A stretch of DNA of 64,000 bases, taken from positions 21,700,001 through 21,764,000 of the forward strand of contig NW_027478162.1 in the NCBI RefSeq assembly GCF_051020975.1, given 5' to 3'. The stretch is from Osmia lignaria lignaria (taxonomy: Eukaryota; Arthropoda; Insecta; Hymenoptera; Megachilidae). Positions 35,850-48,085 of the stretch are shown here, one piece after another. The position numbers and the translations under genes were made by a program. Under the pieces are notes generated by a model. That model did no database searches and was not told the origin of the DNA. It was given only the letters and a program-made list of their open reading frames with translations. How positions within the stretch are numbered: position 1 is the first letter of the stretch; every line of letters starts with the position of its first letter.

Positions 35850-36493
35850 CCATAGCTCGCTTCGTTTCCGAGATATTTGCATATTTATCTCAAGGGAAGG
35901 GGCCTGACGGACATATTTCGAGATATTTCTTCTTCTTGTTGTTCTTCTTCTGCACAGCTAAGCTAGAAGTGGCATTTGCGGCTCGCACTAGTGCAGAGTT
36001 ATCTCAAAGAAAGGGGCCACGGTGTTTCTGTATCTCTATTATGTTGGTGCGGCTTCGGAACTTTTAAATATCTCGATATATCTCGAAAACTACGCTTCTG
36101 ATCAAAAAATATCATAGAACATAAATTGTAGGAAACATAATTCTCTACAAAAAAGGTCTCTCAACATTTTGCCATAGCTCGCTTCGTTTCCGAGATATTT
36201 GCAGATATATCTCAAGGGCAGGGGCCTGACGGACATATTTCGAGATATTTCTTCTTCTTGTTGTTCTTCTTCTGCACAGCTAAACTGGAAGTGGCATTTC
36301 CAGCTCGCAATAGTGCAGAGTTATCTCAAAGAAAGGGGCCACGGTGTTTCTGTATCTCTATTATGTTGGTGCGGCTTCGGAACTTTTAAATATCTTAATA
36401 TACCTCGAGAACTACGCATCTGATCAAAAAATATCATAGAACATAAAAAGTAGGAAACATAATTCTGTACAAAAAAGGTCTCTTAACATTTTG
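35850..36493. repeat. Monomers m112-m113; m113 is a fusion monomer
   Basis: m112 has TTGCATATTT and CTAAGCTAGAAG, which puts a TAG in the usual open frame. m113 reads like m105 in its first half (AAGGGCAGGGG, CTAAACTGG, TTTCCAGCTC) and like m106 at its end (CTTAATATACCTCG, TCTGTACAAAA). It is followed by m114, the counterpart of m107. An in-register crossover between monomers of types m105 and m106, with loss of one monomer, explains it. Confidence 0.88.
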
Positions 36494-37458
36494 CCATAGC
36501 TCGCTTCGTTTCCGAGATATTTGCAGATTTATCTCAAGGGAAGGGGCCTGACGGACATATTTCGAGATATTTCTTCTTCTTGTTGTTTTTCTTCTGCACA
36601 GCTAAGCTGGAAGTGGCATTTGCGGCTCGCACTAGTGCACAGTTATCTCAAAGAAAGGGGCCACGGTGTTTCTGTATCTCTATTATGTTGGTGCGGCTTC
36701 GGAACTTTTAAGTATCTCGATATATCTCGAAAACTACGCTTCTGATCAAATAATATCATAGAACATAAATTGTAGGAAACATAATTCTCTACAAAAAACG
36801 TCTCTTAACATTTTGCCATAGCTCGCTTCGTTTCCGAGATATTTGCAGATTCAGCTCAAAGGAACTGGCCTGACGGACATATTTCGAGATACTTCTTCTT
36901 CTTGTTGTTCTTCCTCTGCACAGCTAAGCTGGAAGTGGCATTTGCAGCTCGCAATAGTGCAGAGTTATCTCAAGGAAAGGGGCCACGGTGTTTCTGTATC
37001 TCTATTATGTTGGTGCGGCTTCGGAACTTTTAAATATCTTGATATATCTCGAGAACTACGCATCTGATCAAAAAATATCATAGAACATAAAAAGTAGGAA
37101 ACTTAATTCTCTACAAAAAGGTCTCTTAACATTTTGCCATAGCTCGCTTCGTTTCCGAGATATTTGCATATTTATCTCAAGGGAAGGGGCCTGACGGACA
37201 TATTTCGAGATATTTCTTCTTCTTGTTGTTCTTCTCCTGTACAGCTAAGCTGGAAGTGGCATTTGCGGCTCGCACTAGTGCAGAGTTATCTCAAAGAAAG
37301 GGGCCACGGTGTTTCTGTATCTCTATTATGTTGGTGCGGCTTCGGAACTTTTAAATATCTTGATATATCTCGAGAACTACGCATCTGATCAAAAAATATC
37401 ATAGAACATAAAAAGTAGGAAACCTAACTTTCTACAAAAAAGGTCTCTTAACATTTTG
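36494..37458. repeat. Three-monomer block, copy 2 (m114-m116)
   Basis: m114 has TTGTTTTTCTTC, GTGCACAG and CAAATAATATC as in m109. m115 is 321 bp with CTACAAAAAGGTC as in m110, plus the private GAGATACTTC and CTCAAGGAAAG. m116 has TTGCATATTT and CTTCTCCTGTAC as in m111, and ends GGAAACCTAACTTTC. Confidence 0.91.
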
Positions 37459-37780
37459 CCATAGCTCGCTTCGTTTCCGAGATATTTGCAGATTTATCTC
37501 AAGGGAAGGGGCCTGACGGACATATTTCGAGATATTTCTTCTTCTTGTTGTTCTTCTTCTGCACAGCTGAGCTGGAAGTGGCATTTGCAGCTCGCAATAG
37601 TGCAGAGTTATCTCAAAGAAAGGGGCCACGGTGTTTCTGTATCTCTATTATGTTGGTGCGGCTTCGGAACTTTTAAATATCTCGATATATCTCGAAAACT
37701 ACGCTTCTGATCAAAAAATGTCATAGAACATAAAAAGTAGGAAACTTAATTCTCTACAAAAAAGGTCTCTTAACATTTTG
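37459..37780. repeat. Monomer m117
   Basis: A CGAAAAC-type monomer with the private CACAGCTGAGC and AAAAAATGTC. It marks the change to the family seen at the start of the window. An antisense open frame across it (37432-37629) has no supporting features. Confidence 0.83.
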
Positions 37781-39068
37781 CCATAGCTCGCTTGGTTTCC
37801 GAGATATTTGCAGATTTATCTCAAGGGAAGGGGCCTGACGGACATATTTCGAGATATTTCTTCTTCTTGTTGTTCTTCTTCTGCACAGCTAAGCTGGAAG
37901 TGGCATTTGCGGCTCGCACTAGTGCAGAGTTATCTCAAAGAAAGGGGCCACGGTGTTTCTGTATCCCTATTATGTTGGTGCGGCTTCGGAACTTTTAAAT
38001 ATCTCGATATATCTCGAAAACTACGCTTCTGATCAAAAAATATCATAGAACATAAATTGTAGGAAACATAATTCTCTATAAAAAACGTCTCTTAACATTT
38101 TGCCATAGCTCGCTTCGTTTCCGAGATATTTGCAGATTCAGCTCAAAGGAACTGGCCTGACGGACATATTTCGAGATATTTCTTCTTCTTGTTGTTCTTC
38201 CTCTGCACAGCTAAGCTGGAAGTGGCATTTGCAGCTCGCAATAGTGCAGAGTTATCTCAAAGAAAGGGGCCACGGTGTTTCTGTATCTCTATTATGTTGG
38301 TGCGGCTTCGGAACTTTTAAATATCTTGATATATCTCGAGAACTACGCATCTGATCAAAAAATATCATAGAACATAAAAAGTAGGAAACTTAATTCTCTA
38401 CAAAAAAGGTCTCTTAACATTTCGCCATAGCTCGCTTCGTTTCCGAGATATTTGCAGATTTATCTCAAGGGAAGGGGCCTGACGGACATATTTCGAGATA
38501 TTTCTTCTTCTTGTTGTTCTTCCTCTGCACAGCTAAGCTGGAAGTGGCATTTGCAGCTCGCAATAGTGCAGAGTTATCTCAAAGAAAGGGGCCACGGTGT
38601 TTCTGTATCTCTATTATGTTGGTGCGGCATCGGAACTTTTAAATATCTTGATATATCTCGAGAACTACGCATCTGATCAAAAAATATCATACAACATAAA
38701 AAGTAGGAAACTTAATTCTCTACAAAAAAGGTCTCTTAACATTTTGCCATACCTCGCTTCGTTTCCGAGATATTTGCAGATTTATCTCAAGGCAAGGGGC
38801 CTGACGGACATATTTCGAGATATTTCTTCTTCTTGTTGTTCTTCTTCTGCACAGCTAAGCTGGAACTGGCATTTGCGGCTCGCACTAGTGCAGAGTTATC
38901 TCAAAGAAAGGGGCCACGGTGTTTCTGTATCTCTATTATGTTGGTGCGGCTTCGGAACTTTTAAATATCTCGATGTATCTCGAAAACTACGCTTCTGATC
39001 AAAAAATATCATAGAACATAAATTGTAGGAAGCATAATTCTCTACAAAAAAGGTCTCTTAACATTTTG
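37781..39068. repeat. Four-monomer unit, copy 1 (m118-m121)
   Basis: m118 has GTATCCC with the CTCTATAAAAAACG tail, m119 the TCAGCTC 5' module, m120 GGTGCGGCATCGG with ATCATACAAC, and m121 GGAACTGG with CTCGATGTATC and GCATAATT. The next 1,288 bp repeat the order. m118 has a private CGCTTGGTTTCC, and m121 has CATACCTCGC and CAAGGCAAGG. The set is close to m1-m5 at the window start. Confidence 0.9.
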
Positions 39069-40356
39069 CCATAGCTCGCTTCGTTTCCGAGATATTTGAA
39101 GATATATCTCACGGGAAGGGGCCTGACGGACATATTTCGAGATATTTCTTCTTCTTGTTGTTCTTCTTCTGCACAGCTAAGCTGGAAGTGGCATTTGCGG
39201 CTCGCACTAGTGCAGAGTTATCTCAAAGAAAGGGGCCACGGTGTTTCTGTATCCCTATTATGTTGGTGCGGCTTCGGAACTTTTAAATATCTCGATATAT
39301 CTCGAAAACTACGCTTCTGATCAAAAAATATCATAGAACATAAATTGTAGGAAACATAATTCTCTATAAAAAACGTCTCTTAACATTTTGCCATAGCTCG
39401 CTTCGTTTCCGAGATATTTGCAGATTCAGCTCAAAGGAACTGGCCTGACGGACATATTTCGAGATATTTCTTCTTCTTGTTGTTCTTCCTCTGCACAGCT
39501 AAGCTGGAAGTGGCATTTGCAGCTCGCAATAGTGCAGAGTTATCTCAAAGAAAGGGGCCACGGTGTTTCTGTATCTCTATTATGTTGGTGCGGCTTCGGA
39601 ACTTTTAAATATCTTGATATATCTCGAGAACTACGCATCTGATCAAAAAATATCATAGAACATAAAAAGTAGGAAACTTAATTCTCTACAAAAAAGGTCT
39701 CTTAACATTTCGCCATAGCTCGCTTCGTTTCCGAGATATTTGCAGATTTATCTCAAGGGAAGGGGCCTGACGGACATATTTCGAGATATTTCTTCTTCTT
39801 GTTGTTCTTCCTCTGCACAGCTAAGCTGGAAGTGGCATTTGCAGCTCGCAATAGTGCAGAGTTATCTCAAAGAAAGGGGCCACGGTGTTTCTGTATCTCT
39901 ATTATGTTGGTGCGGCATCGGAACTTTTAAATATCTTGATATATCTCGAGAACTACGCATCTGATCAAAAAATATCATACAACATAAAAAGTAGGAAACT
40001 TAATTCTCTACAAAAAAGGTCTCTTAACATTTTGCCATAGCTCGCTTCGTTTCCGAGATATTTGCAGATTTATCTCAAGGGAAGGGGCCTGACGGACATA
40101 TTTCGAGATATTTCTTCTTCTTGTTGTTCTTCTTCTGCACAGCTAAGCTGGAACTGGCATTTGCGGCTCGCACTAGTGCAGAGTTATCTCAAAGAAAGGG
40201 GCCACGGTGTTTCTGTATCTCTATTATGTTGGTGCGGCTTCGGAACTTTTAAATATCTCGATGTATCTCGAAAACTACGCTTCTGATCAAAAAATATCAT
40301 AGAACATAAATTGTAGGAAGCATAATTCTCTACAAAAAAGGTCTCTTAACATTTTG
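39069..40356. repeat. Four-monomer unit, copy 2 (m122-m125)
   Basis: m122 has TTGAAGATATATCTCACGGG, a 5' end absent from m118, and m118's 3' half. m123, m124 and m125 repeat m119, m120 and m121, including GGCATCGG and ATACAAC in m124. m125 lacks the private CATACCTCGC of m121. Confidence 0.9.
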
Positions 40357-41000
40357 CCATAGCTCGCTTCGTTTCCGAGATATTTGAAGATATATCTCAC
40401 GGGAAGGGGCCTGACGGACATATTTCGAGATATTTCTTCTTCTTGTTGTTCTTCTTCTGCACAGCTAAGCTGGAAGTGGCATTTGCGGCTCGCACTAGTG
40501 CAGAGTTATCTCAAAGAAAGGGGCCACGGTGTTTCTGTATCCCTATTATGTTGGTGCGGCTTCGGAACTTTTAAATATCTCGATATATCTCGAAAACTAC
40601 GCTTCTGATCAAAAAATATCATAGAACATAAATTGTAGGAAACATAATTCTCTATAAAAAACGTCTCTTAACATTTTGCCATAGCTCGCTTCGTTTCCGA
40701 GATATTTGCAGATTCAGCTCAAAGGAACTGGCCTGACGGACATATTTCGAGATATTTCTTCTTCTTGTTGTTCTTCCTCTGCACAGCTAAGCTGGAAGTG
40801 GCATTTGCAGCTCGCAATAGTGCAGAGTTATCTCAAAGAAAGGGGCCACGGTGTTTCTGTATCTCTATTATGTTGGTGCGGCTTCGGAACTTTTAAATAT
40901 CTCGATGTATCTCGAAAACTACGCTTCTGATCAAAAAATATCATAGAACCTAAATTGTAGGAAGCATAATTCTCTACAAAAAAGGTCTCTTAACATTTTG
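40357..41000. repeat. Monomers m126-m127; m127 is a fusion monomer
   Basis: m126 repeats m122. m127 starts as the TCAGCTC type (like m123) but ends CTCGATGTATC, CGAAAAC, CCTAAATTGTAGGAAGC, like the tail of m125. It is followed by a monomer with the TTGAAGATATATC start. This is what is expected if two monomers were lost by in-register unequal crossover. Confidence 0.87.
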
Positions 41001-42932
41001 CCATAGCTCGCTTCGTTTCCGAGATATTTGAAGATATATCTCAAGGGAAGGGGCCTGACGGACATATTTCGAGATATTTCTTCTTCTTGTTGTTCTTCTT
41101 CTGCACAGCTAAGCTGGAAGTGGCATTTGCGGCTCGCACTAGTGCAGAGTTATCTCAAAGAAAGGGGCCACGGTGTTTCTGTATCCCTATTATGTTGGTG
41201 CGGCTTCGGAACTTTTAAATATCTCGATATATCTCGAAAACTACGCTTCTGATCAAAAAATATCATAGAACATAAATTGTAGGAAACATAATTCTCTATA
41301 AAAAACGTCTCTTAAGATTTTGCCATAGCTCGCTTCGTTTCCGAGATATTTGCAGATTCAGCTCAAAGGAACTGGCCTGACGGACATATTTCGAGATATT
41401 TCTTCTTCTTGTTGTTCTTCCTCTGCACAGCTAAGCTGGAAGTGGCATTTGCAGCTCGCAATAGTGCAGAGTTATCTCAAAGAAAGGGGCCACGGTGTTT
41501 CTGTATCTCTATTATGTTGGTGCGGCTTCGGAACTTTTAAATATCTTGATATATCTCGAGAACTACGCATCTGATCAAAAAATATCATAGAACATAAAAA
41601 GTAGGAAACTTAATTCTCTATAAAAAAGGTCTCTTAACATTTCGCCATAGCTCGCTTCGTTTCCGAGATATTTGCAGATTTATCTCAAGGGAAGGGGCCT
41701 GACGGACATATTTCGAGATATTTCTTCTTCTTGTTGTCCTTCTTCTGCACAGCTAAGCTGGAAGTGGTATTTGCAGCTCGCAATCGTGCAGAGTTATCTC
41801 AAAGAAAGGGGCCACGGTGTTTCTGTATCTCTATTATGTTGGTGCGGCTTCGGAACTTTTAAATATCTTGATATATCTCGAGAACTACGCATCTGATCAA
41901 AAAATATCATAGAACATAAAAAGTAGGAAACTTAATTCTCTACAAAAAAGGTCTCTTAACATTTCGCCATAGCTTGCTTCGTTTCCGAGATATTTGCAGA
42001 TTTATCTCAAGGGAAGGGGCCTGACGGACATATTTCGAGATATTTCTTCTTCTTGTTGTTCTTCTTCTGCACAGCTAAGCTGGAAGTGGCATTTGCGGCT
42101 CGCACTAGTGGAGAGTTATCTCAAAGAAAGGGGCCACGCTGTTTCTGTATCTCTATTATGTTGGTGCGGCTTTGGAACTTTTAAATATCTCGATATATCT
42201 CGAAAACTACGCTTCTGACCAAAAAATATCATAGAACATAAATTGTACGAAACATAATTCTCTACAAAAAAGGTCTCTTAACATTTTGCCATAGCTCGCT
42301 TCGTTTCCGAGATATTTGCAGATTTATCTCAAGGGAAGGGGCCTGACGGACATATTTCGAGATATTTCTTCTTCTTGTTGTTCTTCCTCTGCACAGCTAA
42401 GCTGGAAGTGGCATTTGCAGCTCGCAATAGTGCAGAGTTATCTCAAAGAAAGGGGCCACGGTGTTTCTGTATCTCTATTATGTTGGTGCGGCTTTGGAAC
42501 TTTTAAATATCTCGATATATCTCGAAAACTACGCTTCTGATCAAAAAATATCATAGAACATAAATTGTAGGAAACATAATTCTCTACAAAAAAGGTCTCT
42601 TAACATTTTGCCATAGCTCGCTTCGTTTCCGAGATATTTGCAGATATATCTCAAGGGAAGGGGCCTGACGGATTTATTTCGAGATATGTCTTCTTCTTGT
42701 TGTTCTTCTTCTGCACAGCTAAGCTGGAAGTGGCATTTACAGCTCGCACTAGTGCAGAGTTATCTCAAAGAAAGGGGCCACGGTGTTTCTGTATCTCTAT
42801 TATGTTGGTGCGGCTTCGGAACTTTTAAATATCTCGATGTATCTCGAAAACTACGCTTCTGATCAAAAAATATCATAGAACCTAAATTGTAGGAAGCATA
42901 ATTCTCTACAAAAAAGGTCTCTTAACATTTTG
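41001..42932. repeat. Six-monomer unit, copy 1 (m128-m133)
   Basis: The order is m128 (TTGAAGATATATCTCAAGG, GTATCCC), m129 (TCAGCTC, tail CTCTATAAAAAAGG), m130 (TTGTCCTTC, GGTATTTGC, GCAATCGTGC), m131 (TAGCTTGCTTC, GTGGAGAG, CTTCTGACC, GTACGAAAC), m132 (GGCTTTGG) and m133 (GACGGATTTATTTCG, GAGATATGTC, tail CCTAAATTG). m131 has the private CACGCTG. The order repeats at once, offset 1,932 bp. Confidence 0.93.
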
Positions 42933-44864
42933 CCATAGCTCGCTTCGTTTCCGAGATATTTGAAGATATATCTCAAGGGAAGGGGCCTGACGGACATATT
43001 TCGAGATATTTCTTCTTCTCGTTGTTCTTCTTCTGCACAGCTAAGCTGGAAGTGGCATTTGCGGCTCGCACTAGTGCAGAGTTATCTCAAAGAAAGGGGC
43101 CACGGTGTTTCTGTATCCCTATTATGTTGGTGCGGCTTCGGAACTTTTAAATATCTCGATATATCTCGAAAACTACGCTTCTGATCAAAAAATATCATAG
43201 AACATAAATTGTAGGAAACATAATTCTCTATAAAAAACGTCTCTTAAGATTTTGCCATAGCTCGCTTCGTTTCCGAGATATTTGCAGATTCAGCTCAAAG
43301 GAACTGGCCTGACGGACATATTTCGAGATATTTCTTCTTCTTGTTGTTCTTCCTCTGCACAGCTAAGCTGGAAGTGGCATTTGCAGCTCGCAATAGTGCA
43401 GAGTTATCTCAAAGAAAGGGGCCACGGTGTTTCTGTATCTCTATTATGTTGGTGCGGCTTCGGAACTTTTAAATATCTTGATATATCTCGAGAACTACGC
43501 ATCTGATCAAAAAATATCATAGAACATAAAAAGTAGGAAACTTAATTCTCTATAAAAAAGGTCTCTTAACATTTCGCCATAGCTCGCTTCGTTTCCGAGA
43601 TATTTGCAGATTTATCTCAAGGGAAGGGGCCTGACGGACATATTTCGAGATATTTCTTCTTCTTGTTGTCCTTCTTCTGCACAGCTAAGCTGGAAGTGGT
43701 ATTTGCAGCTCGCAATCGTGCAGAGTTATCTCAAAGAAAGGGGCCACGGTGTTTCTGTATCTCTATTATGTTGGTGCGGCTTCGGAACTTTTAAATATCT
43801 TGATATATCTCGAGAACTACGCATCTGATCAAAAAATATCATAGAACATAAAAAGTAGGAAACTTAATTCTCTACAAAAAAGGTCTCTTAACATTTCGCC
43901 ATAGCTTGCTTCGTTTCCGAGATATTTGCAGATTTATCTCAAGGGAAGGGGCCTGACGGACATATTTCGAGATATTTCTTCTTCTTGTTGTTCTTCTTCT
44001 GCACAGCTAAGCTGGAAGTGGCATTTGCGGCTCGCACTAGTGGAGAGTTATCTCAAAGAAAGGGGCCACGGTGTTTCTGTATCTCTATTATGTTGGTGCG
44101 GCTTTGGAACTTTTAAATATCTCGATATATCTCGAAAACTACGCTTCTGACCAAAAAATATCATAGAACATAAATTGTACGAAACATAATTCTCTACAAA
44201 AAAGGTCTCTTAACATTTTGCCATAGCTCGCTTCGTTTCCGAGATATTTGCAGATTTATCTTAAGGGAAGGGGCCTGACGGACATATTTCGAGATATTTC
44301 TTCTTCTTGTTGTTCTTCCTCTGCACAGCTAAGCTGGAAGTGGCATTTGCAGCTCGCAATAGTGCAGAGTTATCTCAAAGAAAGGGGCCACGGTGTTTCT
44401 GTATCTCTATTATGTTGGTGCGGCTTTGGAACTTTTAAATATCTCGATATATCTCGAAAACTACGCTTCTGATCAAAAAATATCATAGAACATAAATTGT
44501 AGGAAACATAATTCTCTACAAAAAAGGTCTCTTAACATTTTGCCATAGCTCGCTTCGTTTCCGAGATATTTGCAGATATATCTCAAGGGAAGGGGCCTGA
44601 CGGATTTATTTCGAGATATGTCTTCTTCTTGTTGTTCTTCTTCTGCACAGCTAAGCTGGAAGTGGCATTTACAGCTCGCAATAGTGCAGAGTTATCTCAA
44701 AGAAAGGGGCCACGGTGTTTCTGTATCTCTATTATGTTGGTGCGGCTTCGGAACTTTTAAATATCTTGATATGTCTCGAGAACTACGCATCAGATCAAAA
44801 AATATCATAGAACATAAAAAGTAGGAAACTTAATTCTCTACAAAAAAGGTCTCTTAACATTTTG
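42933..44864. repeat. Six-monomer unit, copy 2 (m134-m139)
   Basis: m134-m138 match m128-m132. m134 adds CTTCTCGTTG and m138 adds TTTATCTTAAGG. m139 keeps the GACGGATTTATTTCG and GAGATATGTC start of m133 but has a different end (ATATGTCTCGAGAAC, CGCATCAGATC), so the unit leaves register here. Confidence 0.92.
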
Positions 44865-46796
44865 CCATAGCTCTCTTCGTTTCCGAGATATTTGCAGATT
44901 TATCTCAAGGGAAGGGGCCTGACGGACATATTTCGAGATACTTCTTCTTCTTGATGTTCTTCTTCTGCACAGCTAAGCTGGAAGTGGCATTTGCAGCTCG
45001 CAATAGTGCAGAGTTATCTCAAAGAAAGGGGCCACGGTGTTTCTGTATCTCTATTATGTTGGTGCGGCATCGGAACTTTTAAATATCTTGATATATCTCG
45101 AGAACTACGCATCTGATCAAAAAATATCATACAACATAAAAAGTAGGAAACTTAATTCTCTACAAAAAAGGTCTCTTAACATTTTGCCATACCTCGCTTC
45201 GTTTCCGAGATATTTGCAGATTTATCTCAAGGGAAGGGGCCTGACGGACATATTTCGAGATATTTCTTCTTCTTGTTGTTCTTCTTCTGCACAGCTAAGC
45301 TGGAACTGGCATTTGCGGCTCGCACTAGTGCAGAGTTATCTCAAAGAAAGGGGCCACGGTGTTTCTGTATCTCTATTATGTTGGTGCGGCTTCGGAACTT
45401 TTAAATATCTCGATGTATCTCGAAAACTACGCTTCTGATCAAAAAATATCATAGAACATAAATTGTAGGAAGCATAATTCTCTACAAAAAAGGTCTCTTA
45501 ACATTTTGCCATAGCTCGCTTCGTTTCCGAGATATTTGAAGATATATCTCACGGGAAGGGGCCTGACGGACATATTTCGAGATATTTCTTCTTCTTGTTG
45601 TTCTTCTTCTGCACAGCTAAGCTGGAAGTGGCATTTGCGGCTCGCACTAGTGCAGAGTTATCTCAAAGAAAGGGGCCACGGTGTTTCTGTATCCCTATTA
45701 TGTTGGTGCGGCTTCGGAACTTTTAAATATCTCGATATATCTCGAAAACTACGCTTCTGATCAAAAAATATCATAGAACATAAATTGTAGGAAGCATAAT
45801 TCTCTACAAAAAAGGTCTCTTAACATTTTGCCACAGCTCGCTTCGTTTCCGAGATATTTGAAGATATATCTCACGGGAAGGGGCCTGACGGACATATTTC
45901 GAGATATTTCTTCTTCTTGTTGTTCTTCTTCTGCACAGCTAAGCTGGAAGTGGCATTTGCGGCTCGCACTAGTGCAGAGTTATCTCAAAGAAAGGGGCCA
46001 CGGTGTTTCTGTATCCCTATTATGTTGGTGCGGCTTCGGAACTTTTAAATATCTCGATATATCTCGAAAACTACGCTTCTGATCAAAAAATATCATAGAA
46101 CATAAATTGTAGGAAACATAATTCTCTATAAAAAACGTCTCTTAACATTTTGCCATAGCTCGCTTCGTTTCCGAGATATTTGCAGATTCAGCTCAAAGGA
46201 ACTGGCCTGACGGACATATTTCGAGATATTTCTTCTTCTTGTTGTTCTTCCTCTGCACAGCTAAGCTGGAAGTGGCATTTGCAGCTCGCAATAGTGCAGA
46301 GTTATCTCAAAGAAAGGGGCCACGGTGTTTCTGTATCTCTATTATGTTGGTGCGGCTTCGGAACTTTTAAATATCTTGATATATCTCGAGAACTACGCAT
46401 CTGATCAAAAAATATCGTACAACATAAAAAGTAGGAAACTTAATTCTCTACAAAAAAGGTCTCTTAACATTTTGCCATAGCTCGCTTCGTTTCCGAGATA
46501 TTTGCAGATTTATCTCAAGGGAAGGGGCCTGACGGACATATTTCGAGATATTTCTTCTTCTTGTTGTTCTTCTTCTGCATAGCTAAGCTGGAACTGGCAT
46601 TTGCGGCTCGCACTAGTGCAGAGTTATCTCAAAGAAAGGGGCCACGGTGTTTCTGTATCTCTATTATGTTGGTGCGGCTTCGGAACTTTTAAATATCTCG
46701 ATGTATCTCGAAAACTACGCTTCTGATCAAAAAATATCATAGAACCTAAATTGTAGGAAGCATAATTCTCTACAAAAAAGGTCTCTTAACATTTTG
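44865..46796. repeat. Monomers m140-m145, third appearance of the four-monomer family
   Basis: m140 is a hybrid: GAGATACTTC and CTTGATGTTC in front, GGCATCGG and ATACAAC behind, the latter as in m120 and m124. m141 (CATACCTCGC, GGAACTGG) matches m121. m142 and m143 are tandem copies of the TCTCACGGG type; m143 has CCACAGCTCG. m144 is the TCAGCTC type with ATATCGTACAAC. m145 has CTGCATAGC (a stop in the usual frame), GGAACTGG and the CCTAAATTG tail. Confidence 0.88.
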
Positions 46797-48085
46797 CCAT
46801 AGCTCGCTTCGTTTCCGAGATATTTGAAGATATATCTCAAGGGAAGGGGCCTGACGGACATATTTCGAGATATTTCTTCTTCTTGTTGTTCTTCTTCTGC
46901 ACAGCTAAGCTGGAAGTGGCATTTGCGGCTCGCACTAGTGCAGAGTTATCTCAAAGAAAGGGGCCACGGTGTTTCTGTATCCCTATTATGTTGGTGCGGC
47001 TTCGGAACTTTTAAATATCTCGATATATCTCGAAAACTACGCTTCTGATCAAAAAATATCATAGAAACATAAATTGTAGGAAACATAATTCTCTATAAAA
47101 AACGTCTCTTAACATTTTGCCATAGCTCGCTTCGTTTCCGAGATATTTGCAGATTCAGCTCAAAGGAACTGGCCTGACGGACATATTTCGAGATATTTCT
47201 TCTTCTTGTTGTTCTTCCTCTGCACAGCTAAGCTGGAAGTGGCATTTGCAGCTCGCAATAGTGCAGAGTTATCTCAAAGAAAGGGGCCACGGTGTTTCTG
47301 TATCTCTATTATGTTGGTGCGGCTTCGGAACTTTTAAATATCTTGATATATCTCGAGAACTACGCATCTGATCAAAAAATATCATAGAACATAAAAAGTA
47401 GGAAACTTAATTCTCTATAAAAAAGGTCTCTTAACATTTCGCCATAGCTCGCTTCGTTTCCGAGATATTTGCAGATTTATCTCAAGGGAAGGGGCCTGAC
47501 GGACATATTTCGAGATATTTCTTCTTCTTGTTGTCCTTCTTCTGCACAGCTAAGCTGGAAGTGGTATTTGCAGCTCGCAATCGTGCAGAGTTATCTCAAA
47601 GAAAGGGGCCACGGTGTTTCTGTATCTCTATTATGTTGGTGCGGCTTCGGAACTTTTAAATATCTTGATATATCTCGAGAACTACGCATCTGATCAAAAA
47701 ATATCATAGAACATAAAAAGTAGGAAACTTAATTCTCTACAAAAAAGGTCTCTTAACATTTCGCCATAGCTTGCTTCGTTTCCGAGATATTTGCAGATTT
47801 ATCTCAAGGGAAGGGGCCTGACGGACATATTTCGAGATATTTCTTCTTCTTGTTGTTCTTCTTCTGCACAGCTAAGCTGGAAGTGGCATTTGCGGCTCGC
47901 ACTAGTGGAGAGTTATCTCAAAGAAAGGGGCCACGGTGTTTCTGTATCTCTATTATGTTGGTGCGGCTTTGGAACTTTTAAATATCTCGATATATCTCGA
48001 AAACTACGCTTCTGACCAAAAAATATCATAGAACATAAATTGTACGAAACATAATTCTCTACAAAAAAGGTCTCTTAACATTTTG
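46797..48085. repeat. Partial third copy of the six-monomer unit (m146-m149)
   Basis: m146-m149 follow the order of m128-m131: TTGAAGATATATC, TCAGCTC, TTGTCCTTC with GCAATCGTGC, then GTGGAGAG with CTTCTGACC and GTACGAAAC. The counterparts of m132 and m133 are missing. m146 is 323 bp because of one extra A in CATAGAAACATAAATTG near 47066, the only single-base insertion in the window. Confidence 0.92.

Noticed and set aside
38597..38998. 133-codon open frame (also at 45037-45438)
   Set aside because: It only joins the end of one monomer to the next because the junction has CATACCTCGC, which removes the usual TAG. There is no other coding sign.
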